DNA of 64,000 bases from Alsobacter metallidurans (GTDB taxonomy: Bacteria > Pseudomonadota > Alphaproteobacteria > Rhizobiales > Beijerinckiaceae), in the NCBI RefSeq assembly GCF_014636935.1, contig NZ_BMES01000002.1, forward strand, positions 1,733,148-1,797,147. Direction: 5' to 3'. Of this stretch, positions 45,543 to 57,717 are shown one piece after another; position 1 is the stretch's first letter, and each line of letters begins with the position of its first letter. Position numbers and translations under genes: made by a program. Under the pieces are notes generated by a model that made no database searches, was not told where the DNA came from, and was given only the letters and a program-made list of their open reading frames with translations.

Positions 45543-46061
45543 CTAGCCTTGGGGCTGTTCCGGGTTCGAGCCGGCCTGGCCGCCGCCCTGGGCATTGCGG
45601 CGGCTTGCCAGGAAGGCGTCGAACTCTTCCTTGTCCTTGGCCCGGCGCAGGCTCTCGAGATGCTCGCCGAAGGCGCGCTGCTCGTCCACGAGCCTGTCGA
45701 ACTCGGCCTGAAGGCGCGCGATCTCGGCCGACTTGTAATCCTCGAACGCCGAGTTGCCGCTATCACGCCGGAGCTCGTGTCGGCGCCAGCCCGGTCCCCG
45801 GCCATCGCCGCCGTCTCGGCCCTGCCCGCCCCAGCGCATGGCCATCCGACCCTCGCCGTCGGGGGCGCGGCAGGAGGCGAACCACCAGCCTTCTTTCCAT
45901 CCCTTGTAGAACAGGATGGCGAGGCCGATCGGCCAGAAGAACACGAAGCCGGCGATCATGGCGGCGAGTTCGAACGGCCGCCATGCGCCCCGTCCCTCGC
46001 GTCCGTCCCGGGTCCTCCAGCCGGAGCGGCCCTCAAACCTGTAAGCTGCTGAACAGGACAT
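45543..46061 (-). CDS. DUF2852-domain membrane protein
   Basis: The product has 172 residues. The ATG at 46061 follows GGGAGGG. One hydrophobic segment (about 33-54, AAMIAGFVFFWPIGLAILFYKG) is followed by a charged region and an extended helix, probably a coiled coil (about 105-150: FEDYKSAEIARLQAEFDRLV and onward), and a Gln/Gly tail. This is the DUF2852 architecture; the family is alphaproteobacterial with unknown role. A palindrome covers its promoter and a TetR gene stands just upstream. Confidence 0.85.
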   Translation of the reverse strand: MSCSAAYRFEGRSGWRTRDGREGRGAWRPFELAAMIAGFVFFWPIGLAILFYKGWKEGWWFASCRAPDGEGRMAMRWGGQGRDGGDGRGPGWRRHELRRDSGNSAFEDYKSAEIARLQAEFDRLVDEQRAFGEHLESLRRAKDKEEFDAFLASRRNAQGGGQAGSNPEQPQG

Positions 46062-46073
46062 CCCGTCCCTCCC

Positions 46074-46122
46074 ATGTAAATGTAACATGCATTTACATTG
46101 GGGGCGCCGACGGGCGTGTCAA
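46074..46122 (-). promoter_or_regulatory. Promoter-operator of the DUF2852 gene
   Basis: The inverted repeat ATGTAAATG (46074-46082) - 7 bp - CATTTACAT (46090-46098) is perfect. On the minus strand a consensus -35 TTGACA (46122-46117) lies 17-18 bp before an AATGTAA element inside the palindrome, so a bound repressor would cover the -10. The operator ends 13 bp before the ATG. The upstream TetR-family protein is the obvious candidate binder. Confidence 0.6.
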
Positions 46123-46252
46123 GGGACGGGATCGCGGAAGGAGGCGTTTGAACCTAAGGAGGAGCATGCTCGATCGGGCGAAGACGCGCCTGAAGCTCAG
46201 GAGGAGCCGTTCAGACGGATGGGCAGTCCGGAAACGGCTGCCGGCACGCGCA

Positions 46253-46906
46253 TCAGACGGTCGGTGTCGGCTTCGCGGAGCCCCGGATCAAGGCTTCGAC
46301 GCCGCTGACGAGCAAATCCTCCGCCCGGGAGGCGTCCGGCGGGCCAAAGCAGCCGGAGCGCTCGAGCGTTGCGACTCCGTGGCTCATCGCCCAGACCTGC
46401 CGGGCGATACGTTCGGCGTCAACGCCCCTGCTGACATGCCCGGCCAGAGCGCCCGAAACGCCGCGCAGCAGCATCGCGTAGGCCTCGCCGCCGGACGGCT
46501 CGGCGTCTGGCTCGTCGGCGACGCGCCGCGAAAACATGGCGGCGTAGAAGCCCGGCTCCTCGCGCGCAAAGGCCAGATAGGCCCGTCCCATGGCGGCGAA
46601 GCTCGCCTGTGCGTCCGGGCCGGCCGAGAGCGCCCCGGCCAGGCGTTGTGCAAACAGCGCGAAGCCCTCGCGGGCCACTTCCGAAAGCAGCGCCTCGCGA
46701 TCGCGGAAATGGCGATAGGGCGCGGCCGGGCTGACGCCTGCGTGCTTGGCAGCGTCCGTCAGCGAGAAGCCCTCAGGCCCACGCACGCCCAAAAGTTCGC
46801 GCGCCGCCGCAATCAAGGCCTCGCGCAACTGTCCGTGATGGTAGCCGCGGCGCCGAAACGGCCCGCAGCCCTGGGGCGGCCCGGGGGGGCCATGGCGCCA
46901 ACGCAT
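46253..46906 (-). CDS. TetR/AcrR-family transcriptional regulator (WHG domain)
   Basis: The product has 217 residues. The N-terminal helix-turn-helix lies at about 26-75 (HHGQLREALIAAARELL, then SLTDAAKHAGVSPAAPYRHFRDREALL). The C-terminal domain resembles the TetR_C_33/WHG type, with GRAYLAFAREEPGFYAAMF. Members usually repress a neighbouring gene until a small ligand binds. The neighbouring DUF2852 gene, in the same direction, has a palindromic operator. Confidence 0.88.
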   Translation of the reverse strand: MRWRHGPPGPPQGCGPFRRRGYHHGQLREALIAAARELLGVRGPEGFSLTDAAKHAGVSPAAPYRHFRDREALLSEVAREGFALFAQRLAGALSAGPDAQASFAAMGRAYLAFAREEPGFYAAMFSRRVADEPDAEPSGGEAYAMLLRGVSGALAGHVSRGVDAERIARQVWAMSHGVATLERSGCFGPPDASRAEDLLVSGVEALIRGSAKPTPTV

Positions 46907-46952
46907 GCGCCAGCGTTAGCCGATGCGCCCCCGGTGAGCAAACGACCAGTGG

Positions 46953-47291
46953 TCAGGAACGCCCCCGCGGGCACGCATCTGGAACAATCCGCGCCGCTAT
47001 GATCAGGTCCATGCGGCCCGGCGCAGAAGCCTGCGGGCACGGCGTGGCGGTGGGCTCCCAGCTCGTGTTGTTGAGCACCATCACGCAGCGGGCGATGCGC
47101 GATCCGTCGGGCGTACGCATGCAGATCGTATCGCCCATCTGGAAATCCTGCCCCTGCGCCCGGCAGGTGCAGGGCGGCAGCGGCGGATCAGGCCCCCAAG
47201 GCGCAAAGCGGCCCTCCGCCAAGGCGAACCCCGGCGCGGCGGCGGCGGCCGCGATCGCGCAGGCCGCCAAAGCGAGAACGCGCGTGAGCAT
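46953..47291 (-). CDS. Small secreted cysteine-containing protein
   Basis: The product has 112 residues from the ATG at 47291; a TTG at 47312 is also possible. A signal peptide (about 1-25, ending FALAEG) is followed by a mature part with five cysteines, including PPCTCRAQG, MGDTICMRTPDG and RCVMVLNNTSWEP. It looks like a conserved disulfide-bonded periplasmic protein; comparable sequences occur in Bradyrhizobium relatives, but I know no function. It lies between a TetR gene and an RNase T2 gene, all leftward. Confidence 0.65.
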   Translation of the reverse strand: MLTRVLALAACAIAAAAAAPGFALAEGRFAPWGPDPPLPPCTCRAQGQDFQMGDTICMRTPDGSRIARCVMVLNNTSWEPTATPCPQASAPGRMDLIIAARIVPDACPRGRS

Positions 47292-47336
47292 GCGCCAGCA
47301 TAACAGCGACAACGCCGCGCGAAAGGGAGACGTGGC

Positions 47337-48029
47337 TCAGCGAACGGCCGGAACCTTGATTTCCCGGACGCGGCAACCGCGGCGGTTCACCTCCGGGCAG
47401 GCCACGAAGTCGCGCAGGTCCTTGCTGAAGCACACGCGTATCTCCTGCAGCGTCTCGCGCTTGCAGTCGACGCTCATCATGTCGGTGCGCAGCCCCGGAT
47501 TGGAGGCCACGAAGGCGCGTTCGAGATCGATGGATGTCCAGGTCTGGTCCGCCTTTGGCTCCTTGAGGCCAGGCGGCACGACCAGCCGATCGCGGGCCGC
47601 CTTCACGGCCGCGAAGTAGTCGGTGGGGCTCAGGCCCGAGCAGGTTCCGTGCTTGCGCCACTCATAGCGGGCCAGGCCCTCGTCCGGAAACACGCCCTTG
47701 GTGGCCTCTAGGGCGATGCGCGACGGGTTGCGCCCGGCCGGCGAGCATTCGCTCGGAAATCCGCGTTCGTATTGTGGCCAAAGGCCATGCACCACGAAGC
47801 CGAGATTGGAGCCGGACTGGCACTGGTCGCGCGCCTTGTCGTCACCGCCCCCGGCGGAGCAAAAGCCCGGCGACCAGGACAGCGCGAGAACGTAGAAGTC
47901 GAAATCGCCGGCGCTTGCGCCGCGACGCTCGCCCTGCTGCGCCGAGGCGGCGGACGCAAAGCCGATGGCCAGAACGGCGAGCGCCGCCCCGATCAACCCG
48001 CGCAAGCTGCGCGCCCTGCTCGAACCCAT
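47337..48029 (-). CDS. Secreted ribonuclease T2 family protein
   Basis: The product has 230 residues and cleaves single-stranded RNA through a 2',3'-cyclic phosphate. The signal peptide ends near residue 30 (ASAASA). Conserved active-site segments are both intact: CAS1 FVVHGLWPQ with His81 and CAS2 YEWRKHGTCSG with Glu123 and His127; eight or more cysteines fit the family disulfides. The start at 48029 was chosen because GGAG lies 6 nt upstream; an ATG at 48041 is the alternative. It would act in the periplasm or outside, perhaps in RNA scavenging. Confidence 0.9.
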   Translation of the reverse strand: MGSSRARSLRGLIGAALAVLAIGFASAASAQQGERRGASAGDFDFYVLALSWSPGFCSAGGGDDKARDQCQSGSNLGFVVHGLWPQYERGFPSECSPAGRNPSRIALEATKGVFPDEGLARYEWRKHGTCSGLSPTDYFAAVKAARDRLVVPPGLKEPKADQTWTSIDLERAFVASNPGLRTDMMSVDCKRETLQEIRVCFSKDLRDFVACPEVNRRGCRVREIKVPAVR

Positions 48030-48075
48030 GGCTGGCTCCAATGATCAAAAGAAACAATTGAACGATGTGACGACG

Positions 48076-48103
48076 AAAAAGGGCCGCCCCAACGGACGGC
48101 CCT
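48076..48103 (-). terminator. Intrinsic terminator, leftward
   Basis: On the minus strand GGGCCGTCC-GTTG-GGGCGGCCC is followed by TTTTT. It stands 8 bp after the stop of the 48111-48578 gene and separates it from the RNase T2 gene. Confidence 0.8.
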
Positions 48104-48110
48104 CGGTGAT

Positions 48111-48578
48111 TCAGGGGCGGGCCATCTTGCAGGCCGGCGAGTAGGCCCGTTCGCGGTCGAAGCCCTGCACGCAATATTCGACGCCCCAGCCATAGCCGAA
48201 GAGGCCAAGGTCCTCCGCCACCGAGTAGTCGATCCTGTGGCGACGGCCGTCGTTCACCACCACGGTCCCGGTGCAGAACAGCCGGGGAATGAAGTCCAGC
48301 CCCCAGGGGCGAAAGCCGAGCGGCCGGACGGTGTCGAAGGCGACGATCTGCGCCGCAGACGCCCAATAGGTGCTCTCAGTTTCGGAGAAGCGATCCTGGA
48401 TCTTGCTCAGCACCGCCGGATCCGCGCAGGACGGGATGTTCTCCGGATAGGCCTTGTAGGGCAGCGTCCAGCGTTCGGCCGGAATCCGCTCCTCGGCGGC
48501 CGCCGGCCCGACGATTGTGGCGGTCGCGACCAGCGCGCCCACGAGGGCCTTCAGGACGTGTCGCATCATTCCGTGCAT
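48111..48578 (-). CDS. Hypothetical secreted protein
   Basis: The product has 155 residues. The ATG at 48578 follows GGAG by 6 nt, in nearly the same leader as the RNase T2 gene (GGAGCCGGCCATG against GGAGCCAGCCATG). The signal peptide ends about residue 28 (PAAAEE). The mature part has cysteines in SCADPAVL, RLFCTG, YCVQGF and ACKMARP and aromatic-rich turns such as FGYGWGVEYC. No family recognised; probably periplasmic. Confidence 0.65.
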   Translation of the reverse strand: MHGMMRHVLKALVGALVATATIVGPAAAEERIPAERWTLPYKAYPENIPSCADPAVLSKIQDRFSETESTYWASAAQIVAFDTVRPLGFRPWGLDFIPRLFCTGTVVVNDGRRHRIDYSVAEDLGLFGYGWGVEYCVQGFDRERAYSPACKMARP

Positions 48579-48684
48579 GGCCGGCTCCGATTGATTTGCC
48601 GCACGATGCGAAAGCGTCGCCGTGGGGTCAAGTGCACGGCGGACACGCTCAGCCACAATCTTGACGCGAAATCTCCACAGCACG

Positions 48685-49215
48685 CTAAAGCGACGCCGCC
48701 GAGCGGGCCGCCTGGTCGTAATGGCCCGACAACGCCCGCATGGCGGCGGCGAGTTCCGAAAGACGCCCCTCCTCGAACCCGAGCCCTTTCACGGCCTGCA
48801 CCAGCAGCCCCTCGCGGATCTCCCGGTAGCGATCACAGGCCTGCGCGCCGGCGGGCGTGATCGCGACAGTCTTCTCCTTGCCCGCCTTGCCGCTCTTCAC
48901 CAGCCGGAGGCGCTCGAGTTTCTTAACCGCGTAGGTGACGAGGTGTGTGTCCTCGATATTCAGCACAAGGCAGATGTCGGCGAGGCGCTTGGCCTTGCCA
49001 CGATGATTGACGTTGTGCAGCACCAGCACGTCTAGCGCCGAAAGGTCCGGAAACCCCGCCGCCGCCATGGCGCGCACCATCCAGCGATGGAAGGCATGCG
49101 ACACCAGAATGAGCCCGAACTCGAACTCCGACAGCGCCGGCAGCGCCCCGGCGGCAAGGTGCGCCGAGGACACGATCGGGCCGAGATCAGACGAGCTTCG
49201 CGGGCGTTCGGACAT
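48685..49215 (-). CDS. MarR-type winged-helix regulator
   Basis: The product has 176 residues. The winged helix is at about 65-135: LSALDVLVLHNVN, then ADICLVLNIEDTHLVTYAVKKLERLRLV as recognition region, and a wing around SGKAGKEKTVAIT. It lies downstream of the TRAP operon and in the same direction, a place where such proteins often control the transporter. A possible operator is in the divergent promoter region at 52391-52434. Confidence 0.8.
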   Translation of the reverse strand: MSERPRSSSDLGPIVSSAHLAAGALPALSEFEFGLILVSHAFHRWMVRAMAAAGFPDLSALDVLVLHNVNHRGKAKRLADICLVLNIEDTHLVTYAVKKLERLRLVKSGKAGKEKTVAITPAGAQACDRYREIREGLLVQAVKGLGFEEGRLSELAAAMRALSGHYDQAARSAASL

Positions 49216-49254
49216 CGGGTTTGCTGGCTCGACCAGTTGGGCGTTTTCTCTCCG

Positions 49255-49375
49255 CCGTCATCCCCGGCCGAAGCGGCGGAGCCGCGCAGGGGAAGGGATC
49301 CAAAGGCGCCGAACCAGAAACTGCGCCCAATCGCCTGGACCCCTTCCCGCGCCTTCAGCGCGCCGGGGATGACGG
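49255..49375. repeat. Intergenic palindromic repeat, family D (copy 2)
   Basis: CCGTCATCCCCGGCCG opens and CGCCGGGGATGACGG closes the unit, with inner arms GGGGAAGGGATCC and GGACCCCTTCCC. It shares the CCGGGGATGACGG end with copy 1 at 20917-20995. It occupies most of the gap between dctP and the MarR gene. Confidence 0.75.
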
Positions 49376-49414
49376 TGTCGGTGGCGGGCGCCCCTCGGAG
49401 CCGCCCGGCGTTCG

Positions 49415-50404
49415 TCACATCTTCTTGTAGGCGTCCACCACGGCCTGGCCGTCGGCGCCGGCCTTCTTGATCCAGTCGGCGGTGAGCTGCTCGCCGATCT
49501 TCTTGAAGCCGTCAGCCAGCGCCGGGCTTGGGGCCTGCACCTTCATGCCCTTGGAGGAGAGCTGGTCGAGGTACCACTTGGTCTTGTCCTCGGAGAGCTT
49601 CCAGCCGCGCTCCTGGGCGGCGGCGGCGGCCTTCATGACGACGTCCTGGGTGGCCTTGTCGAGCGCGTCGAAAGCGGCCTTGTTCACGAAGATGAGGTTC
49701 TTCGGCAGCCAGGCCTGCGTGTCGTAGAAGTGGTCGAGGCTCTCCCAGACCTTGCTGTCATAGCCGGTCGCGCCGGAGGACATGAACGAGTTCACCACGC
49801 CGGTCGCCAGCGCCTGTGGCAGCTCGGCGGCCTGGATGGTGACCGACTGGGCGCCGACCAACTCGCCGATGCGCGCCGTGCCGACATTGTACGAGCGCCA
49901 TTTCAGCCCCTTCATGTCCTCGACGCTGTTGATGTCTTTCTTGGCGTAGATGCCCTGCGGCGGCCACGGCACGGCGTAGAGGGTGACCAGACCCTGGCTG
50001 GCCAGCTTCTTCTCGACGGCCGGGCGGGACGCGTCCCAGAGCTTCTTGGAGTCCTTGAAGCTGGAGGCCAGGAACGGCACGACGTCGACGCCGAAGATCG
50101 GGTCCTCGTTTTCATGCAGCGACATCAGCACCTCGCCGATCTGCGCCTGCCCGGTTGCGACCGCGCGCTTGATTTCGGGCGCCTTGAACAGCGACGCGTT
50201 GGCGTGGATCGTGATCACGAGCTTGCCGCCGCTGCCGCTCTCCACGTCCTTGACGAACTGGGCGAGGTTCTCGGTGTGGAGGTTGTCGATCGGATACGCG
50301 GTCGGCAGGTTCCACTTGGTCTGCGCCGAGGCGGGCGCGGCGAGGGCCAGCGCGCCGAAGCCGGCGAGGATGGCGGAGATCGCGAAGGTGCGCGGTGTCG
50401 TCAT
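49415..50404 (-). CDS. dctP: TRAP transporter substrate-binding protein DctP
   Basis: The product has 329 residues. The ATG at 50404 has GAGGAC upstream; a Sec signal peptide ends APASAQ near residue 28. The DctP fold is clear, with KWRSYNVGTARIGELVGAQSV in place of the usual arginine loop and ELPQALATGVVNSFM for ligand gating. Operon order is dctQ, dctM, dctP, then the MarR gene beyond a repeat. The divergent oxoprolinase gene suggests 5-oxoproline or a related cyclic amide acid as ligand. Confidence 0.9.
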   Translation of the reverse strand: MTTPRTFAISAILAGFGALALAAPASAQTKWNLPTAYPIDNLHTENLAQFVKDVESGSGGKLVITIHANASLFKAPEIKRAVATGQAQIGEVLMSLHENEDPIFGVDVVPFLASSFKDSKKLWDASRPAVEKKLASQGLVTLYAVPWPPQGIYAKKDINSVEDMKGLKWRSYNVGTARIGELVGAQSVTIQAAELPQALATGVVNSFMSSGATGYDSKVWESLDHFYDTQAWLPKNLIFVNKAAFDALDKATQDVVMKAAAAAQERGWKLSEDKTKWYLDQLSSKGMKVQAPSPALADGFKKIGEQLTADWIKKAGADGQAVVDAYKKM

Positions 50405-50427
50405 GCGGGGTGTCCTCGTTCGGCGGG

Positions 50428-51744
50428 TCAGTCGGGAAAGGCGAGCTTCGGCAGGTAGAGCACGATCTGCGGAAAGGTCGTGATGATCAATACGGCCACG
50501 TTCAGCAGCAGGAAGAACGGGAACGCCGCCTTTGCGATCGTCATGGTGTCCTTGCCGCTCATGTTCTGCAGCACGAACAGGTTGAAGCCGACCGGCGGCG
50601 TGATCTGCGCCATTTCGACATGAATGATGAGGTAGACGCCGAACCAGACCAGGTCGAACCCCGCCTGCTTCACCATCGGCAGCACGATCACGGCCGTGAG
50701 CACGATCATCGAGATGCCGTCGATCAGGCAGCCCAGGATGATGTACATGCAGGTCAGCGCCAACACGAGCATGTGCGGCGAGAGCTGCTGGCCCTTCACC
50801 CACTCAGCCAGCGCGGCCGGGATGCCGGTGAACGCCATCGCGGCGGTGGTGAAGGCCGCGCCGGCCAGGATCAGCATGATCATGCAGGTGAGGCGCGTGG
50901 CGCTCATCACGCTGTCGAAGAACGCCTCGCGGGTCAGCGTGCCGCTCCACCACGCCAGCCCGAGCGCGCCGGTGACGCCCCAGGCGGCGCATTCGGTGGC
51001 GGTCGCGAAGCCGAGGATCAGCGACAGGAACACCACCGCGATCAGCAGCATGCAGGGCAGAAGCTTGGCCGATTGGCGCAGCTTGTCCATGAACGGCATC
51101 GAGGGATCGCGCGGCGGCTGCTTGTCGGGGTTCAGCAGCGCCCAGATGATGACGTAGCCCATGTAGAGCGCCATCACGAGCAGGCCGGGCAGGAAGCCGC
51201 CCAGGAAGACCTGCAGCACCGAGACGTTGGCCGTCACGGCATAGACCACCATCGGGATCGACGGCGGAATCAGGAGGCCGAGCGTGCCCGAGCCCGCCAG
51301 CGTGCCGAGGCTCATGCGGGCGTCATAGCCGCGCTTCTCCAGCTCCGGCAGCGCGATCTTGCCGATGGTCGCGCAGGTCGCCGCCGAGGAGCCGGACACG
51401 GCCGCGAAGATGCCGCAGCCGATGATGTTGGTGTGGATGAGCCGACCCGGCAGCCATTGCAGCCAGGGCGACAGGCCCCGGAACATCTGCTCGGAGAGCC
51501 GGGTGCGGAACAGGATTTCGCCCATCCAGATGAACAGCGGCAGCGCCGCCAGTGTCCATGAGGCGGAGGCGCTCCACACCGTGGTGGCGAGCACCTGCCC
51601 GATCGGCACGTTGGTGCTGAGCACCATCGCCAGGAGGCCGACGAGGCCAAGTCCGACCGCGATCCACACTCCGCTGGCCAGGATGACGACCAGGAACCCG
51701 AGCAGGATCATCGACAGTTCGGGAAGCGGAATGGCTCCGAACAT
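50428..51744 (-). CDS. dctM: TRAP transporter large permease DctM
   Basis: The product has 438 residues and about 12 membrane helices. Typical DctM segments are WMGEILFRTRLSEQMF, the GCGIFAAVSGSSAATCATIG loop, IPPSIPMVVYAV and the C-terminal HVEMAQITPPVGFNLFVLQ. The start lies 3 bp after the dctQ stop and the stop 23 bp before dctP, so the three form one operon. Confidence 0.93.
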   Translation of the reverse strand: MFGAIPLPELSMILLGFLVVILASGVWIAVGLGLVGLLAMVLSTNVPIGQVLATTVWSASASWTLAALPLFIWMGEILFRTRLSEQMFRGLSPWLQWLPGRLIHTNIIGCGIFAAVSGSSAATCATIGKIALPELEKRGYDARMSLGTLAGSGTLGLLIPPSIPMVVYAVTANVSVLQVFLGGFLPGLLVMALYMGYVIIWALLNPDKQPPRDPSMPFMDKLRQSAKLLPCMLLIAVVFLSLILGFATATECAAWGVTGALGLAWWSGTLTREAFFDSVMSATRLTCMIMLILAGAAFTTAAMAFTGIPAALAEWVKGQQLSPHMLVLALTCMYIILGCLIDGISMIVLTAVIVLPMVKQAGFDLVWFGVYLIIHVEMAQITPPVGFNLFVLQNMSGKDTMTIAKAAFPFFLLLNVAVLIITTFPQIVLYLPKLAFPD

Positions 51745-51747
51745 GGC

Positions 51748-52293
51748 TCAGACTCCCCCGCCCGACGCGATGCGCTCGATCAGCTCCTCGGGCGTCGCGG
51801 CCGGCTCCATTTCGTAGGTCGGGCGGCGGCCCTGCAGCACCACCACGAGCTCGTCCACGATCCCGACCAGCAGGATGGCGAGGCCCGCCACCATGCCGAA
51901 TTGCGGGATCCAGAGCGGGATCACCACCACGCCCTGCGACATGTCGCCGAAGCGCCAGGAGTCGAAGGCGAGCTGGCCCGCCTGCCACGTGAAATAGCCG
52001 ATGAACGCGCCGGCGACGCTGAGCGAGATGAGCTCGGCGACCTGCTTGGGGCGCCCGGACAGCCGCTCCAGCAACAGCCCAACCCGGATCATCTCGCCGC
52101 GCTTGAAGGTGTGGGCCAAGCCGAGAAACGCCATTGCGACCAGCGACCAGGCGGCAAAGTCATCGCCCGACGCGACGTTCAGGTTGAACTCGCGCCCCAC
52201 CGAGAGGAGCATCATCAACACAAAGATCGCGATCAGGAATGCGCCGGCCGCGTAGCCGGACCAAAGGTAGAGTCGATCCAGCACCATGCGCAT
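51748..52293 (-). CDS. dctQ: TRAP transporter small permease DctQ
   Basis: The product has 181 residues with four helices. The ATG at 52293 was chosen for its GGAGG ribosome site; upstream in-frame sequence has no similarity. The DctQ pattern is seen in DDFAAWSLVAMAFLGLAHTFKRGEMIRV. It forms the membrane complex with DctM and begins the leftward operon. Confidence 0.9.
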   Translation of the reverse strand: MRMVLDRLYLWSGYAAGAFLIAIFVLMMLLSVGREFNLNVASGDDFAAWSLVAMAFLGLAHTFKRGEMIRVGLLLERLSGRPKQVAELISLSVAGAFIGYFTWQAGQLAFDSWRFGDMSQGVVVIPLWIPQFGMVAGLAILLVGIVDELVVVLQGRRPTYEMEPAATPEELIERIASGGGV

Positions 52294-52390
52294 GAAGCGT
52301 GCCTCCGTGTCTCGAGGGCCGGCCTCGGCGCCGGTTCGGGGCGCCGGGCAGAAACCGTCGCCACATTTCGATCGTATTCGGCCGGACGAC

Positions 52391-52434
52391 CTTGTCAACG
52401 AAACACTCACGATTTATCGATGTTTCTGAGTTGA
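52391..52434 (+). promoter_or_regulatory. Putative promoter/operator between TRAP operon and oxoprolinase
   Basis: The arms TCAACGAAACA (52395-52405) and TGTTTCTGAGTTGA (52421-52434) form an imperfect inverted repeat. TTGTCA (52393-52398) and TTATCG, 16 bp further on, make a plausible rightward promoter that the repeat overlaps. A MarR dimer could bind here and control both directions. Confidence 0.4.
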
Positions 52435-52461
52435 GGCTTGCCGCGCCGCCAGGAGACCGCC

Positions 52462-56097
<3,636 letters not shown>

Positions 56098-56189
56098 GGG
56101 CGGCGCTTCGTCGCGCTACAGGGATCGCCGGAACCAGCCCGGCGGGTGGGCGTTTGCCCGGCTCCCAATCACCAACACGGAGCCAAGCC

Positions 56190-56762
56190 ATGACCGATAT
56201 CGGGCAGGCCAAGATTCTCATTCTCGCAACCGACGGCTTCGAGCAGTCGGAGCTCATGAAGCCGCTGGAGCAGCTGAAGGCGGCGGGCGCTACCGTGCAT
56301 GTCGCGTCGCCCGAGAGGACCATGAAAGCCGGGGAGATCCGCGGCTGGGACCAGACCGATTGGGGCCAGAGCGTCAAGGTCGACAAGACGCTGTCGGAGG
56401 TGAGCGCCGGCGACTACGACGCCATCGTGCTGCCGGGCGGCCAGATCAACCCCGACAAGCTGCGCATCGAGCCCCAGGCCGTGCAGCTGGTGAAGGCGTT
56501 CTATGACGCCGGCAAGGTGGTGGCGGCCGTCTGCCATGGCCCGTGGCTGCTGGTCGAGGCCGGCGTCGCCAAGGGCCGCACCGTCACGTCCTGGCCGTCG
56601 GTAAAAACGGACCTGGTCAACGCCGGCGCGACCTGGGTCGACCAGCAGGTTGTCACTGACAAGGGCCTGATCACCAGCCGCAAGCCCGACGATCTCGACG
56701 CCTTCGTGGCCAAGATCATCGAAGAGGTGAAGGAAGGCCGGCACGAACGCCGCGCCGCCTGA
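56190..56762 (+). CDS. DJ-1/PfpI family protein
   Basis: The product has 190 residues. The nucleophile elbow is AVCHGPW with Cys115 and His116, and the family acidic residue is Glu18 (TDGFEQSEL). This pattern is that of YhbO/YajL-like stress proteins, described as chaperones, glyoxalases or deglycases; the exact activity is debated. It is cytoplasmic with no signal. The ATG lies 9 bp after GGAGCC. Confidence 0.88.
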   Translation: MTDIGQAKILILATDGFEQSELMKPLEQLKAAGATVHVASPERTMKAGEIRGWDQTDWGQSVKVDKTLSEVSAGDYDAIVLPGGQINPDKLRIEPQAVQLVKAFYDAGKVVAAVCHGPWLLVEAGVAKGRTVTSWPSVKTDLVNAGATWVDQQVVTDKGLITSRKPDDLDAFVAKIIEEVKEGRHERRAA

Positions 56763-56771
56763 ACCCGCTGC

Positions 56772-56795
56772 GGGGAGGGCTCTCCCGCCCTCCCC
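56772..56795 (+). terminator. Hairpin after the PfpI gene
   Basis: The stem GGGGAGGGC/GCCCTCCCC with loop TCTCCC starts about 10 bp after the stop codon. It has no T-run, so it may only stabilise the 3' end. Confidence 0.4.
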
Positions 56796-56841
56796 CTCCG
56801 GCGATTGTTGACCCGGAGCGCGAAATGCCCCTTGTGGCGGC

Positions 56842-57717
56842 ATGAATTACCGCCACGCCTTTCATGCCGGAAACTTCGCCGACGTGCTCAAGCACGCCGT
56901 GCTGGCCCGCATCCTCGTCCACCTCGCCCAAAAGCCCGCCGCATTCCGGGTCATCGACACCCATGCGGGGATCGGCCGCTACGATCTGGCCGGCGTCCAG
57001 GCCGGCAAGACGGGCGAATGGCGGGAGGGGATTGGCCGGCTTGAAGCCAAGCCGCTGACCGGCGAAGCGGCGCCCCTGATCGAGCCATATGTGCAGGCCA
57101 TCCGGGAGGTCCGCGCCTTTCACGGCGATGCCGCCTATCCGGGCTCACCCCTGATCGCGGCCGCGCTGGCCAGGGCGCAGGATCGCCTGGTGTTCATCGA
57201 AAAGCACCCCGAGGACGTGAGGCGCCTCACCGACGCGGTCGGCAAGGACCGCCGCGCGAAGGTGATCGAACTCGACGGCTGGACGGCGCTGAACGCCTAT
57301 GTGCCGCCGCCGGAGAAGCGGGGCCTGGTGCTGATCGACCCGCCCTTCGAGGAGCCGGGCGAGTTCGACCGCATGGCGGACCGGCTCGCGAAGGCGTGGA
57401 GCAAATGGCGAACCGGGATCTACATGGCCTGGTTTCCGGTGAAGGACGCGGCAGAGCGCGACGCGTTTTATGAAGCCATGCAGGCAAGCGGCATCCGCAA
57501 GATCCTCCGCATCGAACTCCTGCGCGAGCCCATCGCCCGCACGGGCGACTTGCTGGCCGGCAGCGGCATGGTCATCGTCAATCCACCGTGGACGCTCATG
57601 GACGAGATGCAGGTGCTCGGCCCCGCCCTGACGCAGGTGCTCGCCCGCAAAGGCTCAGGCCTTTTTCGCTGCGATTGGCTCGTCGAAGAGACCTCGCATA
57701 CTGATCAGATGGATTAA
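56842..57717 (+). CDS. rlmJ: 23S rRNA (adenine2030-N6)-methyltransferase
   Basis: The product has 291 residues. It has the RlmJ opening MNYRHAFHAGNFADVLKH, the SAM-binding DTHAGIGRYDL (39-49) and the N6-adenine catalytic motif DPPFE (166-170). It methylates A2030 of 23S rRNA. It is a standalone gene between the PfpI and cold-shock genes. Confidence 0.93.
   Translation: MNYRHAFHAGNFADVLKHAVLARILVHLAQKPAAFRVIDTHAGIGRYDLAGVQAGKTGEWREGIGRLEAKPLTGEAAPLIEPYVQAIREVRAFHGDAAYPGSPLIAAALARAQDRLVFIEKHPEDVRRLTDAVGKDRRAKVIELDGWTALNAYVPPPEKRGLVLIDPPFEEPGEFDRMADRLAKAWSKWRTGIYMAWFPVKDAAERDAFYEAMQASGIRKILRIELLREPIARTGDLLAGSGMVIVNPPWTLMDEMQVLGPALTQVLARKGSGLFRCDWLVEETSHTDQMD

Noticed and set aside
46167-47002. 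A + strand ORF starting at an ATG with a good AAGGAGGAGC ribosome site
   Set aside because: It runs antisense through the TetR gene, and its product is Arg-rich with no domain; the ribosome-like purine tract repeats nearby and seems incidental.
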